5,627 bases of DNA from contig JAISTF010000008.1 of assembly GCA_031272745.1 (NCBI GenBank), positions 1-5,627 of the forward strand, given 5' to 3'. The notes under the pieces are model-generated. The model was not told the DNA's origin and did no database searches. It worked only from the letters and a program-made list of their open reading frames with translations. This document shows positions 1 to 5,622 of the stretch, in pieces. How positions within the stretch are numbered: position 1 is the first letter of the stretch; every line of letters begins with the position of its first letter. Source of the DNA: Eubacteriales Family XIII. Incertae Sedis bacterium (lineage in GTDB: Bacteria; Bacillota; Clostridia; Peptostreptococcales; Anaerovoracaceae). Both the position numbers and the translations under genes were made by a program.

Positions 1-151
1 TGATGTCCACGAGCATGATCATCGCGAAATATTCCTCGAGCACCGACTGCGTGACCTCGAGCACGTTCGCATTGGCGTCCGCGCAGGCCGTCGCGACCTT
101 CGCGAGGATGCCGACCATATCCTTTCCAATAACCGTGATCACCGCTCTCAT
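1..151 (-). CDS. ACT-domain protein, UPF0237 family (partial, C-terminus beyond left edge)
   Basis: Reading the minus strand from the ATG at 151-149 gives 50 residues with no stop before the window edge. They begin MRAVITVIGKDMVGILAKVA and end FAMIMLVDI. This is the beta-alpha-beta opening of an ACT domain: a first strand (RAVITVIG), the DxxGI-type turn (KDMVGIL), a helix (AKVATACADANANV), and a second strand and loop (LEVTQSVLEEYFAMIMLVDI). The QSVLEEYFAMIM segment is characteristic of UPF0237 proteins, which are usually about 90 residues, so roughly half the gene is present. ACT domains commonly bind amino acids as regulators; the ligand of this family is not settled as far as I know. A GAGAGG ribosome binding site lies 8 nt upstream of the ATG. 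The gene starts 17 nt after the aminotransferase stop, so it is probably co-transcribed. In many Firmicutes UPF0237 precedes a UPF0210 (DUF711-like) gene, which I would expect just outside the window. Confidence 0.88.
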   Translation of the reverse strand, partial: MRAVITVIGKDMVGILAKVATACADANANVLEVTQSVLEEYFAMIMLVDI

Positions 152-168
152 GGCTCTATCCTCTCAAT

Positions 169-1278
169 CTACAAGATTTCTTTCATGGCCGTGATCAAAC
201 GGTCGACGTTTTCCTCCTTGGCGTTGTAGCCCATGAGGCCGATGCGGACGATTTTCCCTGCAAGGGCACCGAGGCCTCCGTTGATTTCGATATGGTACTC
301 GTTCAGCAGGCGTTTGCGCAGCGCCGCCTCGTCGACGCCTTCCGGCACGACGACGGTGTTGAGTTCGGGAAGCCGGTACGGCTCGTCCACGAGAAACGCC
401 CAGCCGATCTCGGCAAGCCCTTTGGCGAGGTGCTTGTGGACTCGCTCGTGGCGGGCGAAGACGTTGTCGATGCCCTCTTCGAGAATGTTGTAGACCGCCT
501 GGTACAGCGCGTACATCATGTTGACCGGCGGCGTGTGGTGGTAGACACGCGTACCGCCGCCCCAATAGGCGGTCAGAAGCGTCATGTCGAGATACCAGTT
601 CGGCACCTTCGTCTTGCGGTTTTTGATGGCCTCCACGGCGCGATCGGAAAACGTGATCGGCGAAGCCCCGGGCGGGCAGGACAGGCATTTCTGGCCGCCT
701 GCGTAGCAGATGTCCACGCCCCAATTGTCCGCTTCGACCGGAATGCCGCCGATCGCGGTCACGGCGTCGACGAGATACAGAGCGTCCGTCCCCTTCAACA
801 GGTCGCCGATTTCCTTCGCCGGGTTGCGGACTCCCGTGGACGTTTCCGCGAAGACGACCGCGACGATCTTGTAGCGATCCTTCCCCAGCTGATCCGCGAC
901 CCTGTCCACATCGACTGGCTTCCCCCATTCGAAGGCGAGTTCCGTCACCTCGGCGCCGAGGCGTCCCGCGACGTCGACCATGCGCGTCCCGAAGACGCCG
1001 TTTTGCAGGATCAGGACTTTGTCGCCCTTCTCCACGAGATTGACAAACGCCGCCTCCATGCCCGATGAGCCCGTCCCCGACAACGGCACCGTAAGCTCAT
1101 TGCGCGTCCCGAACAAGAGGCGCAAACCGTCCTTGAGCTCATCCATGATCCGGATGAAAAAAGGATCCATATGCCCGATGATGCTTTTTGAAAGCGCATG
1201 ATACGTGGACGGCGCGACGCCGCTCGGCCCGGCTCCCAGCAATAACGTGGCGGGAATATCGTCTAATGAATTGTACAT
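169..1278 (-). CDS. Class V PLP-dependent aminotransferase, alanine/serine-glyoxylate (AGT/SPT) type
   Basis: A 369-residue cytoplasmic aminotransferase of fold type I, class V, the usual length for the alanine-glyoxylate / serine-pyruvate family. Such enzymes move an amino group between serine or alanine and glyoxylate or pyruvate through pyridoxal phosphate. Visible features from the chosen start: the N-terminal LLLGAGPSGVAPS signature (13-25), GHMDPFF (35-41), the cofactor phosphate loop GTGSSGMEA (68-76), the PLP-ring aspartate D171 in LVDAVTAIGG, the Schiff-base lysine K197 in GGQKCLSCPPG, the HHTPPVNMMYAL segment (247-258), and R345 in VRIGLMG, expected to bind the substrate carboxylate. 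All key residues are present. The ATG at 1278 was chosen because AAAAGGAG lies 9 nt upstream and family homology begins just after it. The frame stays open to 1356, but that extension runs through the promoter and an ATG at 1308 has no ribosome binding site. Substrate preference cannot be read from the sequence. Confidence 0.93.
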   Translation of the reverse strand: MYNSLDDIPATLLLGAGPSGVAPSTYHALSKSIIGHMDPFFIRIMDELKDGLRLLFGTRNELTVPLSGTGSSGMEAAFVNLVEKGDKVLILQNGVFGTRMVDVAGRLGAEVTELAFEWGKPVDVDRVADQLGKDRYKIVAVVFAETSTGVRNPAKEIGDLLKGTDALYLVDAVTAIGGIPVEADNWGVDICYAGGQKCLSCPPGASPITFSDRAVEAIKNRKTKVPNWYLDMTLLTAYWGGGTRVYHHTPPVNMMYALYQAVYNILEEGIDNVFARHERVHKHLAKGLAEIGWAFLVDEPYRLPELNTVVVPEGVDEAALRKRLLNEYHIEINGGLGALAGKIVRIGLMGYNAKEENVDRLITAMKEIL

Positions 1279-1287
1279 GTTTCTTTG

Positions 1288-1295
1288 CTCCTTTT
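1288..1295 (-). promoter_or_regulatory. Ribosome binding site fixing the aminotransferase start
   Basis: On the minus strand AAAAGGAG is followed by 9 nt and then the ATG at 1278-1276. The other in-frame ATG (1308) has no purine-rich motif at suitable spacing, so this site decides the start. Confidence 0.8.
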
Positions 1296-1327
1296 CGACT
1301 TTGAACATGGTATAGAAATCATTGTTC

Positions 1328-1356
1328 ATGATACCCAATACGGTTTTTTTTGTCAA
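1328..1356 (-). promoter_or_regulatory. Sigma-A-type promoter for the aminotransferase/ACT operon
   Basis: Minus strand TTGACA (1356-1351), a 17-nt spacer containing an eight-A run, and TATCAT (1333-1328). The -35 box is perfect and the -10 box matches 5 of 6 consensus bases. Transcription should begin near 1321, giving a leader of about 43 nt before the ATG at 1278. The A-rich spacer and the A/T-rich flank just upstream (1377-1398) may help polymerase binding. Confidence 0.82.
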
Positions 1357-1404
1357 TCGCGCGCTGACAGGGCGTGAAAAAAAAACCTATTGTTTTTTCG
1401 CGGT

Positions 1405-1418
1405 CGTGTTTCAACACG
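1405..1418. repeat. Inverted repeat, possible operator
   Basis: CGTGTT (1405-1410) and AACACG (1413-1418) are perfect inverted arms around a TC centre. The site lies about 50 nt upstream of the aminotransferase -35 box and 12 nt before a TATATA box on the plus strand. There it would overlap the -35 region of a possible RNA promoter. It could bind a dimeric regulator or simply form a small hairpin. No regulator is identifiable. Confidence 0.35.
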
Positions 1419-1441
1419 CGGACTTTGGGTATATAGAAATT

Positions 1442-1554
1442 GTCACCCGAACAAGCGCCGAAGGGCACAGGCTTATAAGGGAAGGACGAGACCGGGGGGG
1501 ATCGAATGGGCGGACCGCAGCAAGGGGTATGGGCTGCGGTCCGTCGCTTTTTTT
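1442..1554 (+). ncRNA. Possible small RNA or orphan leader ending at an intrinsic terminator
   Basis: A rightward intrinsic terminator at 1511-1554 has no coding sequence on its strand upstream within the window, so some untranslated transcript probably ends there. A weak promoter is possible: TATATA at 1430-1435 or TATAGA at 1432-1437, with a poor -35 such as TTTCAA at 1409-1414. It would give an RNA of roughly 113 nt, with an uncertain 5' end. The body contains CGCCGAAGGG (1456-1465) and AGGGAAGGAC (1478-1487). These loosely recall pieces of the glycine riboswitch core, but I find no GGAGAG pairing partner and do not assign that class. I recognise no known RNA family. The gene beyond the terminator has its own strong promoter, which argues for an independent RNA rather than an attenuator of that gene. 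Confidence 0.3.
1511..1554 (+). terminator. Rho-independent terminator, plus strand
   Basis: A perfect 11-bp GC-rich stem (CGGACCGCAGC at 1511-1521 with GCTGCGGTCCG at 1533-1543) closes an 11-nt loop. It is followed 4 nt later by seven T (1548-1554), and a further T-rich stretch follows. The minus-strand side has no U tract, so it acts rightward only. It sits 11 nt before the radical SAM -35 box and would insulate that promoter from upstream transcription. Confidence 0.85.
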
Positions 1555-1565
1555 GCGTTTTTGTA

Positions 1566-1594
1566 TTGACAGGCCTTCCTTCCTATACTATAAT
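1566..1594 (+). promoter_or_regulatory. Perfect-consensus sigma-A promoter for the radical SAM/DUF4130 operon
   Basis: TTGACA (1566-1571), a 17-nt spacer and TATAAT (1589-1594) match the housekeeping consensus exactly in both boxes and in spacing. The start of transcription should fall near 1601, leaving a leader of about 40 nt. I see no LexA-type operator (GAAC-N4-GTTC or the Bacillus version) around it, so SOS control of this putative repair operon is not supported by the sequence. Confidence 0.88.
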
Positions 1595-1628
1595 AAACAA
1601 GAGTTCGCGAGCGCAATTTTGTCGTTTC

Positions 1629-1633
1629 GGAGA
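1629..1633 (+). promoter_or_regulatory. Ribosome binding site selecting a TTG start
   Basis: GGAGA lies 7 nt before the TTG at 1641-1643. No ATG or GTG in this frame between the predicted transcription start (about 1601) and the first family-conserved residues has such a site. Confidence 0.75.
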
Positions 1634-1640
1634 TTGGCTT

Positions 1641-3041
1641 TTGGAAAACGGAACATTTGAAAAACTGACGGTGCTCGGGGAAGGGGCGAAATACGACGTC
1701 TCCTGCTCGTCGAGCGGCGCGGACCGCACGAACATCGGGCGGCTCGGCAACGCGGCGTGCGCGGGCATCTGCCATACGTGGACGGCGGACGGGCGGTGCG
1801 TGTCGCTCCTGAAGGTGCTTTTGTCCAACGACTGCGCGTACGATTGCAAGTTTTGCGTGAACCGGCGGTCTGCCGATGTGAAGCGCTGCACGTTCGAGCC
1901 GCGGGAGCTCGCGGATCTGACGGTGGAATTTTACCGGCGCAATTACATCGAGGGGCTGTTTTTGAGCTCGGCCGTCATCGGGTCGCCGGACCGGACGGTC
2001 GAACTCATGTACAAATGCCTGTGGATCCTGCGCGAGGAATACGGGTTTTGCGGGTATATCCACGCGAAGGTGATTCCCGGCGTGTCGCCGGAGCTGCTGA
2101 CGCAGATGGGGCTCGTGAGCGACCGCCTGTCCGTGAATATGGAATTTCCGTCCGGCGAGAGCTTGGACCGGCTCGCGCCGCAGAAAAAGCCCGCGCAGAT
2201 CTTCTCGCCGATGCGCCAGATCACGCAGACGCAGCTCGAGCAGCGCACGCTGAAGGCGGCGGGCAATATGAAGCGGCTGCGGCCCGAGGGCTTGAACGTC
2301 GGCCTCGGGGAAGGCAATCTGCCGGACGCGCGCGCCCGCGCCGAAACGGAGGATGGCAGTGGCGACGGCGGTACGGGAACCGCCATCGTGCGGGACCGGC
2401 GGCGGCGTGCCTACCGCGAGCGGTTCGCGCCCGCCGGCCAGACGACGCAGATGATCATCGGCGCGACGCCCGAGACCGATCTGCAGATCGTGACGCTTTC
2501 CGAGGCGCTGTACCGCCGGTTTTCGATGAAGCGCGTGTATTTCTCGGCCTACATCCCCGTGGCCGAGGGCCCCGAGCTGCCCTCGCTGCTCACGCCGCCG
2601 CCGCTGAAGCGCGAGCACCGGCTCTACCAGGCGGACTGGCTGCTGCGGTTCTACGGCTTTCGCGCGGACGAGATTCTGACGGATGAGCACCCCTTCTTGG
2701 ACGTCGACCTCGACCCGAAAGTCGTCTGGGCGCTGCGGCACTTGGAGCAATTTCCCGTCGAGGTGAACCGCGCGTCCGAAGAGGAGCTGCTGCGCATCCC
2801 CGGCGTCGGCAACACGTCCGTCTACCGCATCCTGCGCCAGCGGCGCATCGCGGCCGTCACCTACGACGACTTGAAGAAGATGGGCGTCGTGCTGAAGCGC
2901 GCGCGGTTTTTCCTGACCGCGAACGAGCGCTACTACGGCGACGGCGCGTGGGACCCGTCCGCCCTGCGCGCGCGGCTCGCGCCGCAGAGCCCGCAGATTT
3001 CCCTGTTCGAGGCACAGCAGCATGAATTACTTGTACGATGA
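1641..3041 (+). CDS. Radical SAM protein with C-terminal HhH domain, putative DNA modification/repair (TIGR03916-like)
   Basis: A 466-residue protein read from TTG at 1641. The N-terminal AKYDVSCSSSG (16-26) and the radical SAM cluster motif CAYDCKFC (C65, C69, C72, a CxxxCxxC arrangement binding [4Fe-4S] and S-adenosylmethionine) are intact, followed by NRRSADV. Further family-like blocks are GLFLSSAVIGSPD (105-117), HAKVIPG (141-147), LSVNMEFP (163-170) and FAPAGQTTQMIIGATPETD (262-280). The C-terminus carries a helix-hairpin-helix element (VNRASEEELLRIPGVG, 375-390), a non-specific DNA-binding fold, which supports a DNA or nucleic-acid substrate. The family is annotated as putative DNA modification/repair and is linked to DUF4130 or uracil-DNA-glycosylase-like partners. 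I know of no established reaction. C22, C40, C44 and C53 are extra cysteines near the cluster. Residues about 213-260 form a Gly/Asp/Arg-rich low-complexity stretch that seems longer than usual. An ATG 135 nt upstream is in frame but precedes the promoter, so it is not used. Confidence 0.9.
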   Translation: MENGTFEKLTVLGEGAKYDVSCSSSGADRTNIGRLGNAACAGICHTWTADGRCVSLLKVLLSNDCAYDCKFCVNRRSADVKRCTFEPRELADLTVEFYRRNYIEGLFLSSAVIGSPDRTVELMYKCLWILREEYGFCGYIHAKVIPGVSPELLTQMGLVSDRLSVNMEFPSGESLDRLAPQKKPAQIFSPMRQITQTQLEQRTLKAAGNMKRLRPEGLNVGLGEGNLPDARARAETEDGSGDGGTGTAIVRDRRRRAYRERFAPAGQTTQMIIGATPETDLQIVTLSEALYRRFSMKRVYFSAYIPVAEGPELPSLLTPPPLKREHRLYQADWLLRFYGFRADEILTDEHPFLDVDLDPKVVWALRHLEQFPVEVNRASEEELLRIPGVGNTSVYRILRQRRIAAVTYDDLKKMGVVLKRARFFLTANERYYGDGAWDPSALRARLAPQSPQISLFEAQQHELLVR

Positions 3042-3759
3042 CACGTTCGAAGGGTTTCTGACCTGCGTCTGGCACCATTGGCGGACGGCGCGCGCGGAAG
3101 GGATTTTTTCGGATCGCGGCGTCTACCAGCTCGACCTTACGCGCTATGCGCAGAGCGTCGAGACGGACCAGGCGAAGGCCGACATCGTGGCCGACGCGAT
3201 CGAGCGCAAGATCTCGCGCTGGGACGCGGCGCGCGTCTACCGCGTATTCTGCACAAACGAGCCCGAGAAGGAGATGAAGCTGCTGCGCTACATCCGCCTC
3301 GGCTTCAAGGAAGGCCCGAAGATCCGCCTGCTCCACGGACACCCCGACGTGCTCGCGGTGCAAAAGGCCGAGGAGCGCTTCGGCGCGGAAGTCCATCGGC
3401 TGTGCGGCCTCGTGCGGTTTTCCGAGCTGGCGGACGGCATCCTCTACGGCGCCATCGAGCCCGACAACGACGTCCTCGCGTTCTTGGCCCCGCATTTCTG
3501 CGACCGCTTCAAGAGCGACCCCTTTGTCATTCACGACAAACGCCGGGGCAAAGCGTTATTCGCGCATCAGCGAAAATGGGAAATCGCGGCGATGGGAGAG
3601 GACGCGTCCGTGCTGTTCAGCGAGCGGGAAGCGGACATCCGCGCGCTGTGGAAGCAGTATTTCGGGGTGATGGAGACCAAGGAGCGGCACAACCCGAAAC
3701 TGCAAAGGCAGTTCCTGCCCGTGCGTTACCACAAATATCTGACGGAGCTGCAGGGGTGA
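3022..3759 (+). CDS. DUF4130 protein, radical SAM partner (TIGR03915-like putative DNA metabolism protein)
   Basis: A 245-residue soluble protein, close to the usual length for this family. It begins MNYLYDDTFEGFLTCVWHHW, the typical opening of the radical SAM-linked family. The DUF4130 region spans roughly 85-243: LLRYIRLGFKEGP (88-100), RFSELADGILYGAIEPDNDVL (132-152), the HFCDRF block (158-163), FVIHDKRRGKALFAHQRKW (168-186), and the ending NPKLQRQFLPVRYHKYLTEL (224-243). In other bacteria this domain is fused to a uracil-DNA-glycosylase-like domain, which is why a role in DNA repair or base modification is proposed. No glycosylase domain is present here. Its ATG lies inside the radical SAM gene with a 20-nt overlap, and GAGG sits 9 nt upstream. 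Translation is therefore probably coupled and the two products likely act together. The catalytic role of DUF4130 is unknown to me; it could be an enzyme or a substrate-recognition subunit. Confidence 0.9.
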   Translation: MNYLYDDTFEGFLTCVWHHWRTARAEGIFSDRGVYQLDLTRYAQSVETDQAKADIVADAIERKISRWDAARVYRVFCTNEPEKEMKLLRYIRLGFKEGPKIRLLHGHPDVLAVQKAEERFGAEVHRLCGLVRFSELADGILYGAIEPDNDVLAFLAPHFCDRFKSDPFVIHDKRRGKALFAHQRKWEIAAMGEDASVLFSEREADIRALWKQYFGVMETKERHNPKLQRQFLPVRYHKYLTELQG

Positions 3760-3761
3760 CG

Positions 3762-3793
3762 CGCCGGTCGGTCTGACGGCATGCCTTCCGGCG
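3762..3793. other. Weak hairpin between convergent genes
   Basis: The 38-nt gap between the two convergent stop codons contains CGCCGG (3762-3767) pairing with CCGGCG (3788-3793), with the palindrome GGCATGCC (3778-3785) in the loop. No T tract follows on either strand, so it is not a canonical intrinsic terminator. It may slow polymerase or protect 3' ends, but both operons could equally read through. Confidence 0.3.
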
Positions 3794-3797
3794 GTCT

Positions 3798-5045
3798 CTA
3801 CCCTTCCACGACCGCGTAGTAGGCGTCCTTGTTGCGCAGGAACTCGTTGTAGTCCGCGCTGAAATTGTGCGTGCCGTCGAGCGAGGGGCTCAGCACGAAA
3901 TAGACGTAGTCGTTTTCGTCGGGGTAGAGCGCGGCCTCGATCGACGCCATGCGCGGGTTGCAGATCGGGCCCGGCGGCAGGCCGTCGTGCAGATAGGTGT
4001 TGTACGGCGATTCGATCTGCGTGTCGGCGTTCGTGAGAAATTCCTTCGGCTCCCCGAGGATGTACTGGATCGTCGCGCAGCTTTCGAGGCGCATGCCTTG
4101 CGCGAGGCGGTTGTAGAAGACGCCGGCCATGAGCGGGCGCTCGCTCGCGACGACGGATTCGCGCTCGATGATCGAGCCCATCGTCACGACGTCGCGTACG
4201 GACATCTCCATCTGCGCCGCGCGGTCGTAGTAGAGCGGCAGATACAGCTTGTCGAACTGCGCGAGCATCTTGTCGATGACGTCGTGCGCCGACGCGTCCG
4301 CGTAGACCTCATACGTCTCGGGGTAAAGGAAGCCTTCGAGCCGTTCGTTCCCTTCCGGGCAGCCTTCAAGGAACCGGTAGTCGAAGACGCCGTTTGCGAC
4401 CTCGTCCCAAAACGCGGCCTCGTCGCAGATGCCCTCTTCGGCCAGCCGCTTCGCGATCTGCGTGTTGTTGTAGCCCTCGGGGATCGTGAAGCGCTTCGTC
4501 TCCGCGAGGTTGCCCGCGATGATCACGGCCGCGATTTCGTCCGCGTCCATCGACTTCGTGACCGTGTACCGGCCTTCCTTGTACAGCCCGTCGTAGCCCT
4601 GCTTCTTCGAGAACGCCTTGTAGAGGAACGTGCGGCCGAGCACCTTGTCGACGGCCTTGTTGAAGACGGAGTCGCTGCCGATGAGCCCCCCGTCCTTCAG
4701 GATGCCCGCGATGTCCGTCGTCGTCGCGCCGGACGGGATGTCGATTGTGACGGGCTCCTCGTTGCCGGGCGCCTGTGCCGCGATCTCGTTGTCAAACGCC
4801 TTGTTGAACCCGTAGAAGCCGCCGACGATGATGACGGCGAAAACGACGATGACGGGAACGGCCGGCCGTACGCCGCGCCGCTTGTTGGTCACGCGCCGCA
4901 TCTCGTCGAGGTCGCGCCGCTCCTGCTCCCCGTAGGATTCGTCCCACGCCGCGCCTTCCGCGCGGACGCGCTCGCGCAGCGCCTCTTCGCGCTCCGCGTC
5001 TTTCACTTTTTTTGCCTGCCGTGCCTCGCGGTTGCGGTGGGCCAT
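3798..5045 (-). CDS. mltG: Endolytic murein transglycosylase MltG (YceG-like)
   Basis: A 415-residue single-pass membrane protein that cleaves nascent peptidoglycan strands and so sets glycan chain length. In order: a highly charged cytoplasmic N-terminus (1-60), one transmembrane helix (about 61-80, PAVPVIVVFAVIIVGGFYGF), an extracytoplasmic LysM-like subdomain (about 98-185, with VTIDIPSGATTTDIAGILKDGG), then the YceG catalytic domain (about 186-415). Family motifs are FTIPEGY (186-192), LEGFLYPETY (236-245), SIIERES (291-297, holding the expected catalytic glutamate, E294 by my alignment from memory), GVFYNRL (308-314), MRLESCATIQYILG (318-331), SPYNTYLHDGLPPGPICNPR (346-365) and YFVLSPSLDGTHNFS (382-396). 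It is full length. The ATG at 5045 was chosen because GGGAGAG lies 9 nt upstream. The 22-residue in-frame extension lies inside the efp gene and has no membrane or family feature. It follows efp by 4 nt, with its ribosome binding site inside the efp end. Confidence 0.95.
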   Translation of the reverse strand: MAHRNREARQAKKVKDAEREEALRERVRAEGAAWDESYGEQERRDLDEMRRVTNKRRGVRPAVPVIVVFAVIIVGGFYGFNKAFDNEIAAQAPGNEEPVTIDIPSGATTTDIAGILKDGGLIGSDSVFNKAVDKVLGRTFLYKAFSKKQGYDGLYKEGRYTVTKSMDADEIAAVIIAGNLAETKRFTIPEGYNNTQIAKRLAEEGICDEAAFWDEVANGVFDYRFLEGCPEGNERLEGFLYPETYEVYADASAHDVIDKMLAQFDKLYLPLYYDRAAQMEMSVRDVVTMGSIIERESVVASERPLMAGVFYNRLAQGMRLESCATIQYILGEPKEFLTNADTQIESPYNTYLHDGLPPGPICNPRMASIEAALYPDENDYVYFVLSPSLDGTHNFSADYNEFLRNKDAYYAVVEG

Positions 5046-5049
5046 GACG

Positions 5050-5607
5050 CTATGCTCTCCCGAGATATTCGCCCGTGCGCGTGTCGATCTTGATGACCTC
5101 TCCGGCCTCAATGAAGATCGGCACCTGCACCGTCGCGCCTGTCTCGACCGTCGCCCCCTTCGTCACATTCGTCGCCGTGTCGCCCTTCACGCCCGGCTCC
5201 GTCTCCGTGATCTTCAATTCCACGAAATTCGGCGCCTCGACGAGAAACGCCTTGTCCTTGAAAAACTTGATCGTCGCGCTGTCGTTTTCGCGCAGCCACT
5301 GGATCGCATCCTCGACCTGGTCCGCCGTCAGCGGCACCTGCTCGTACGTCTCGCTGTCCATGAAATAATAGAGTTCGCCGTCGCTGTACAGGTACTGCAT
5401 CGACTTCGTCTCGATGTGCGCATTTTCAAATTTGTCGTTCGGGTTGAACGCCTCCTCGCGGATGGCCCCCGTCAGAATGTTCTTGTACTTCGTCCGCACG
5501 AACGCCGCGCCCTTGCCCGGCTTGACGTGCTGGAAATCGAGGATGACGTGCGGCTCCCCGTTGATCTCAAATGTGATGCCCTTCCTGAATTCTCCGGCTG
5601 ATACCAT
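5050..5607 (-). CDS. efp: Elongation factor P
   Basis: A complete 185-residue EF-P, which binds between the P and E sites of stalled ribosomes and promotes peptide bond formation at polyproline stretches. The three beta-barrel domains are recognisable: KOW-like domain I (about 1-63), with the tip loop HVKPGKGAAF (27-36); OB domain II (about 65-127), with YLYSDGELYYFMD; and OB domain III (about 128-185), with ETEPGVKGDTATNVTKGATVETG and the ending IDTRTGEYLGRA. K32 in PGKG is the residue modified in related Firmicutes (5-aminopentanol type in Bacillus subtilis); no modification gene is visible here. AAGGAGG lies 8 nt before the ATG at 5607, a near-perfect ribosome binding site that fits high expression. 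Its promoter must lie beyond the right edge. It is followed 4 nt later by mltG, whose product has a single PP (PPGP), so the pairing is probably shared transcription rather than a direct functional link. Confidence 0.98.
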   Translation of the reverse strand: MVSAGEFRKGITFEINGEPHVILDFQHVKPGKGAAFVRTKYKNILTGAIREEAFNPNDKFENAHIETKSMQYLYSDGELYYFMDSETYEQVPLTADQVEDAIQWLRENDSATIKFFKDKAFLVEAPNFVELKITETEPGVKGDTATNVTKGATVETGATVQVPIFIEAGEVIKIDTRTGEYLGRA

Positions 5608-5615
5608 GTTTCTTT

Positions 5616-5622
5616 CCTCCTT
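5616..5622 (-). promoter_or_regulatory. Strong ribosome binding site of efp
   Basis: Minus-strand AAGGAGG ends 8 nt before the ATG at 5607-5605. It is the best match to the 16S rRNA anti-Shine-Dalgarno sequence in the window. Confidence 0.85.

Larger units (their letters stand above)
1279..1640. other. Divergent intergenic region of 362 nt
   Basis: This region separates the leftward aminotransferase operon from the rightward radical SAM operon. It holds, from left to right: the aminotransferase leader and promoter; a weak A/T-rich hairpin (1373-1382 with 1393-1402, nine A against six T, loop of 10); an inverted repeat (1405-1418); a TATATA/TATAGA box near 1430; a G-rich stretch with seven G at 1494-1500; a rightward terminator (1511-1554); and the radical SAM promoter (1566-1594) and leader. 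No convincing protein-coding frame lies here. The short rightward and leftward frames crossing it lack ribosome binding sites and run through promoters. Its base composition is clearly more AT-rich than the flanking genes. Confidence 0.75.

Noticed and set aside
292..1068. 258-codon plus-strand and 254-codon minus-strand frames overlapping the aminotransferase
   Set aside because: Both are out-of-frame shadows of the aminotransferase, Arg-rich and without any domain; the aminotransferase frame has all catalytic residues.
1373..1402. A/T-rich hairpin (CGTGAAAAAA with TTTTTTCGCG) as a terminator
   Set aside because: The stem is mostly A-T with a G-U pair. On the minus strand its T run forms part of the stem itself rather than following a GC-rich one. 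It may be a bent or UP-like element instead.
1456..1487. Glycine riboswitch
   Set aside because: CGCCGAAGGG and AGGGAAGGAC are suggestive, but the GGAGAG/CUCUC pairing that defines the aptamer is missing and the spacing is off, so I do not call it.
1566..1640. LexA/SOS operator upstream of the putative DNA repair operon
   Set aside because: I searched by eye for GAAC-N4-GTTC and CGAAC-N4-GTTCG type boxes around the promoter and found none.
2352..2387. Hairpin GATGGC...GCCATC / GGCGGT...ACCGCC within the radical SAM gene
   Set aside because: It lies inside a coding region with very high GC and repetitive GGC codons. No T tract or start site is associated, so it is probably a composition effect.
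1473..3023. 516-codon minus-strand open frame opposite the radical SAM gene
   Set aside because: Its translation is Arg/Ala/Val/His-rich with no recognisable domain. It mirrors the GC-biased codons of the radical SAM gene, which has intact family motifs, and it covers the plus-strand promoter and terminator.
3867..5093. 408-codon plus-strand open frame opposite mltG
   Set aside because: It is an antisense shadow caused by GC-rich third positions, with Arg/Val/Asp-rich low-complexity translation and no ribosome binding site. MltG motifs on the other strand are unambiguous.
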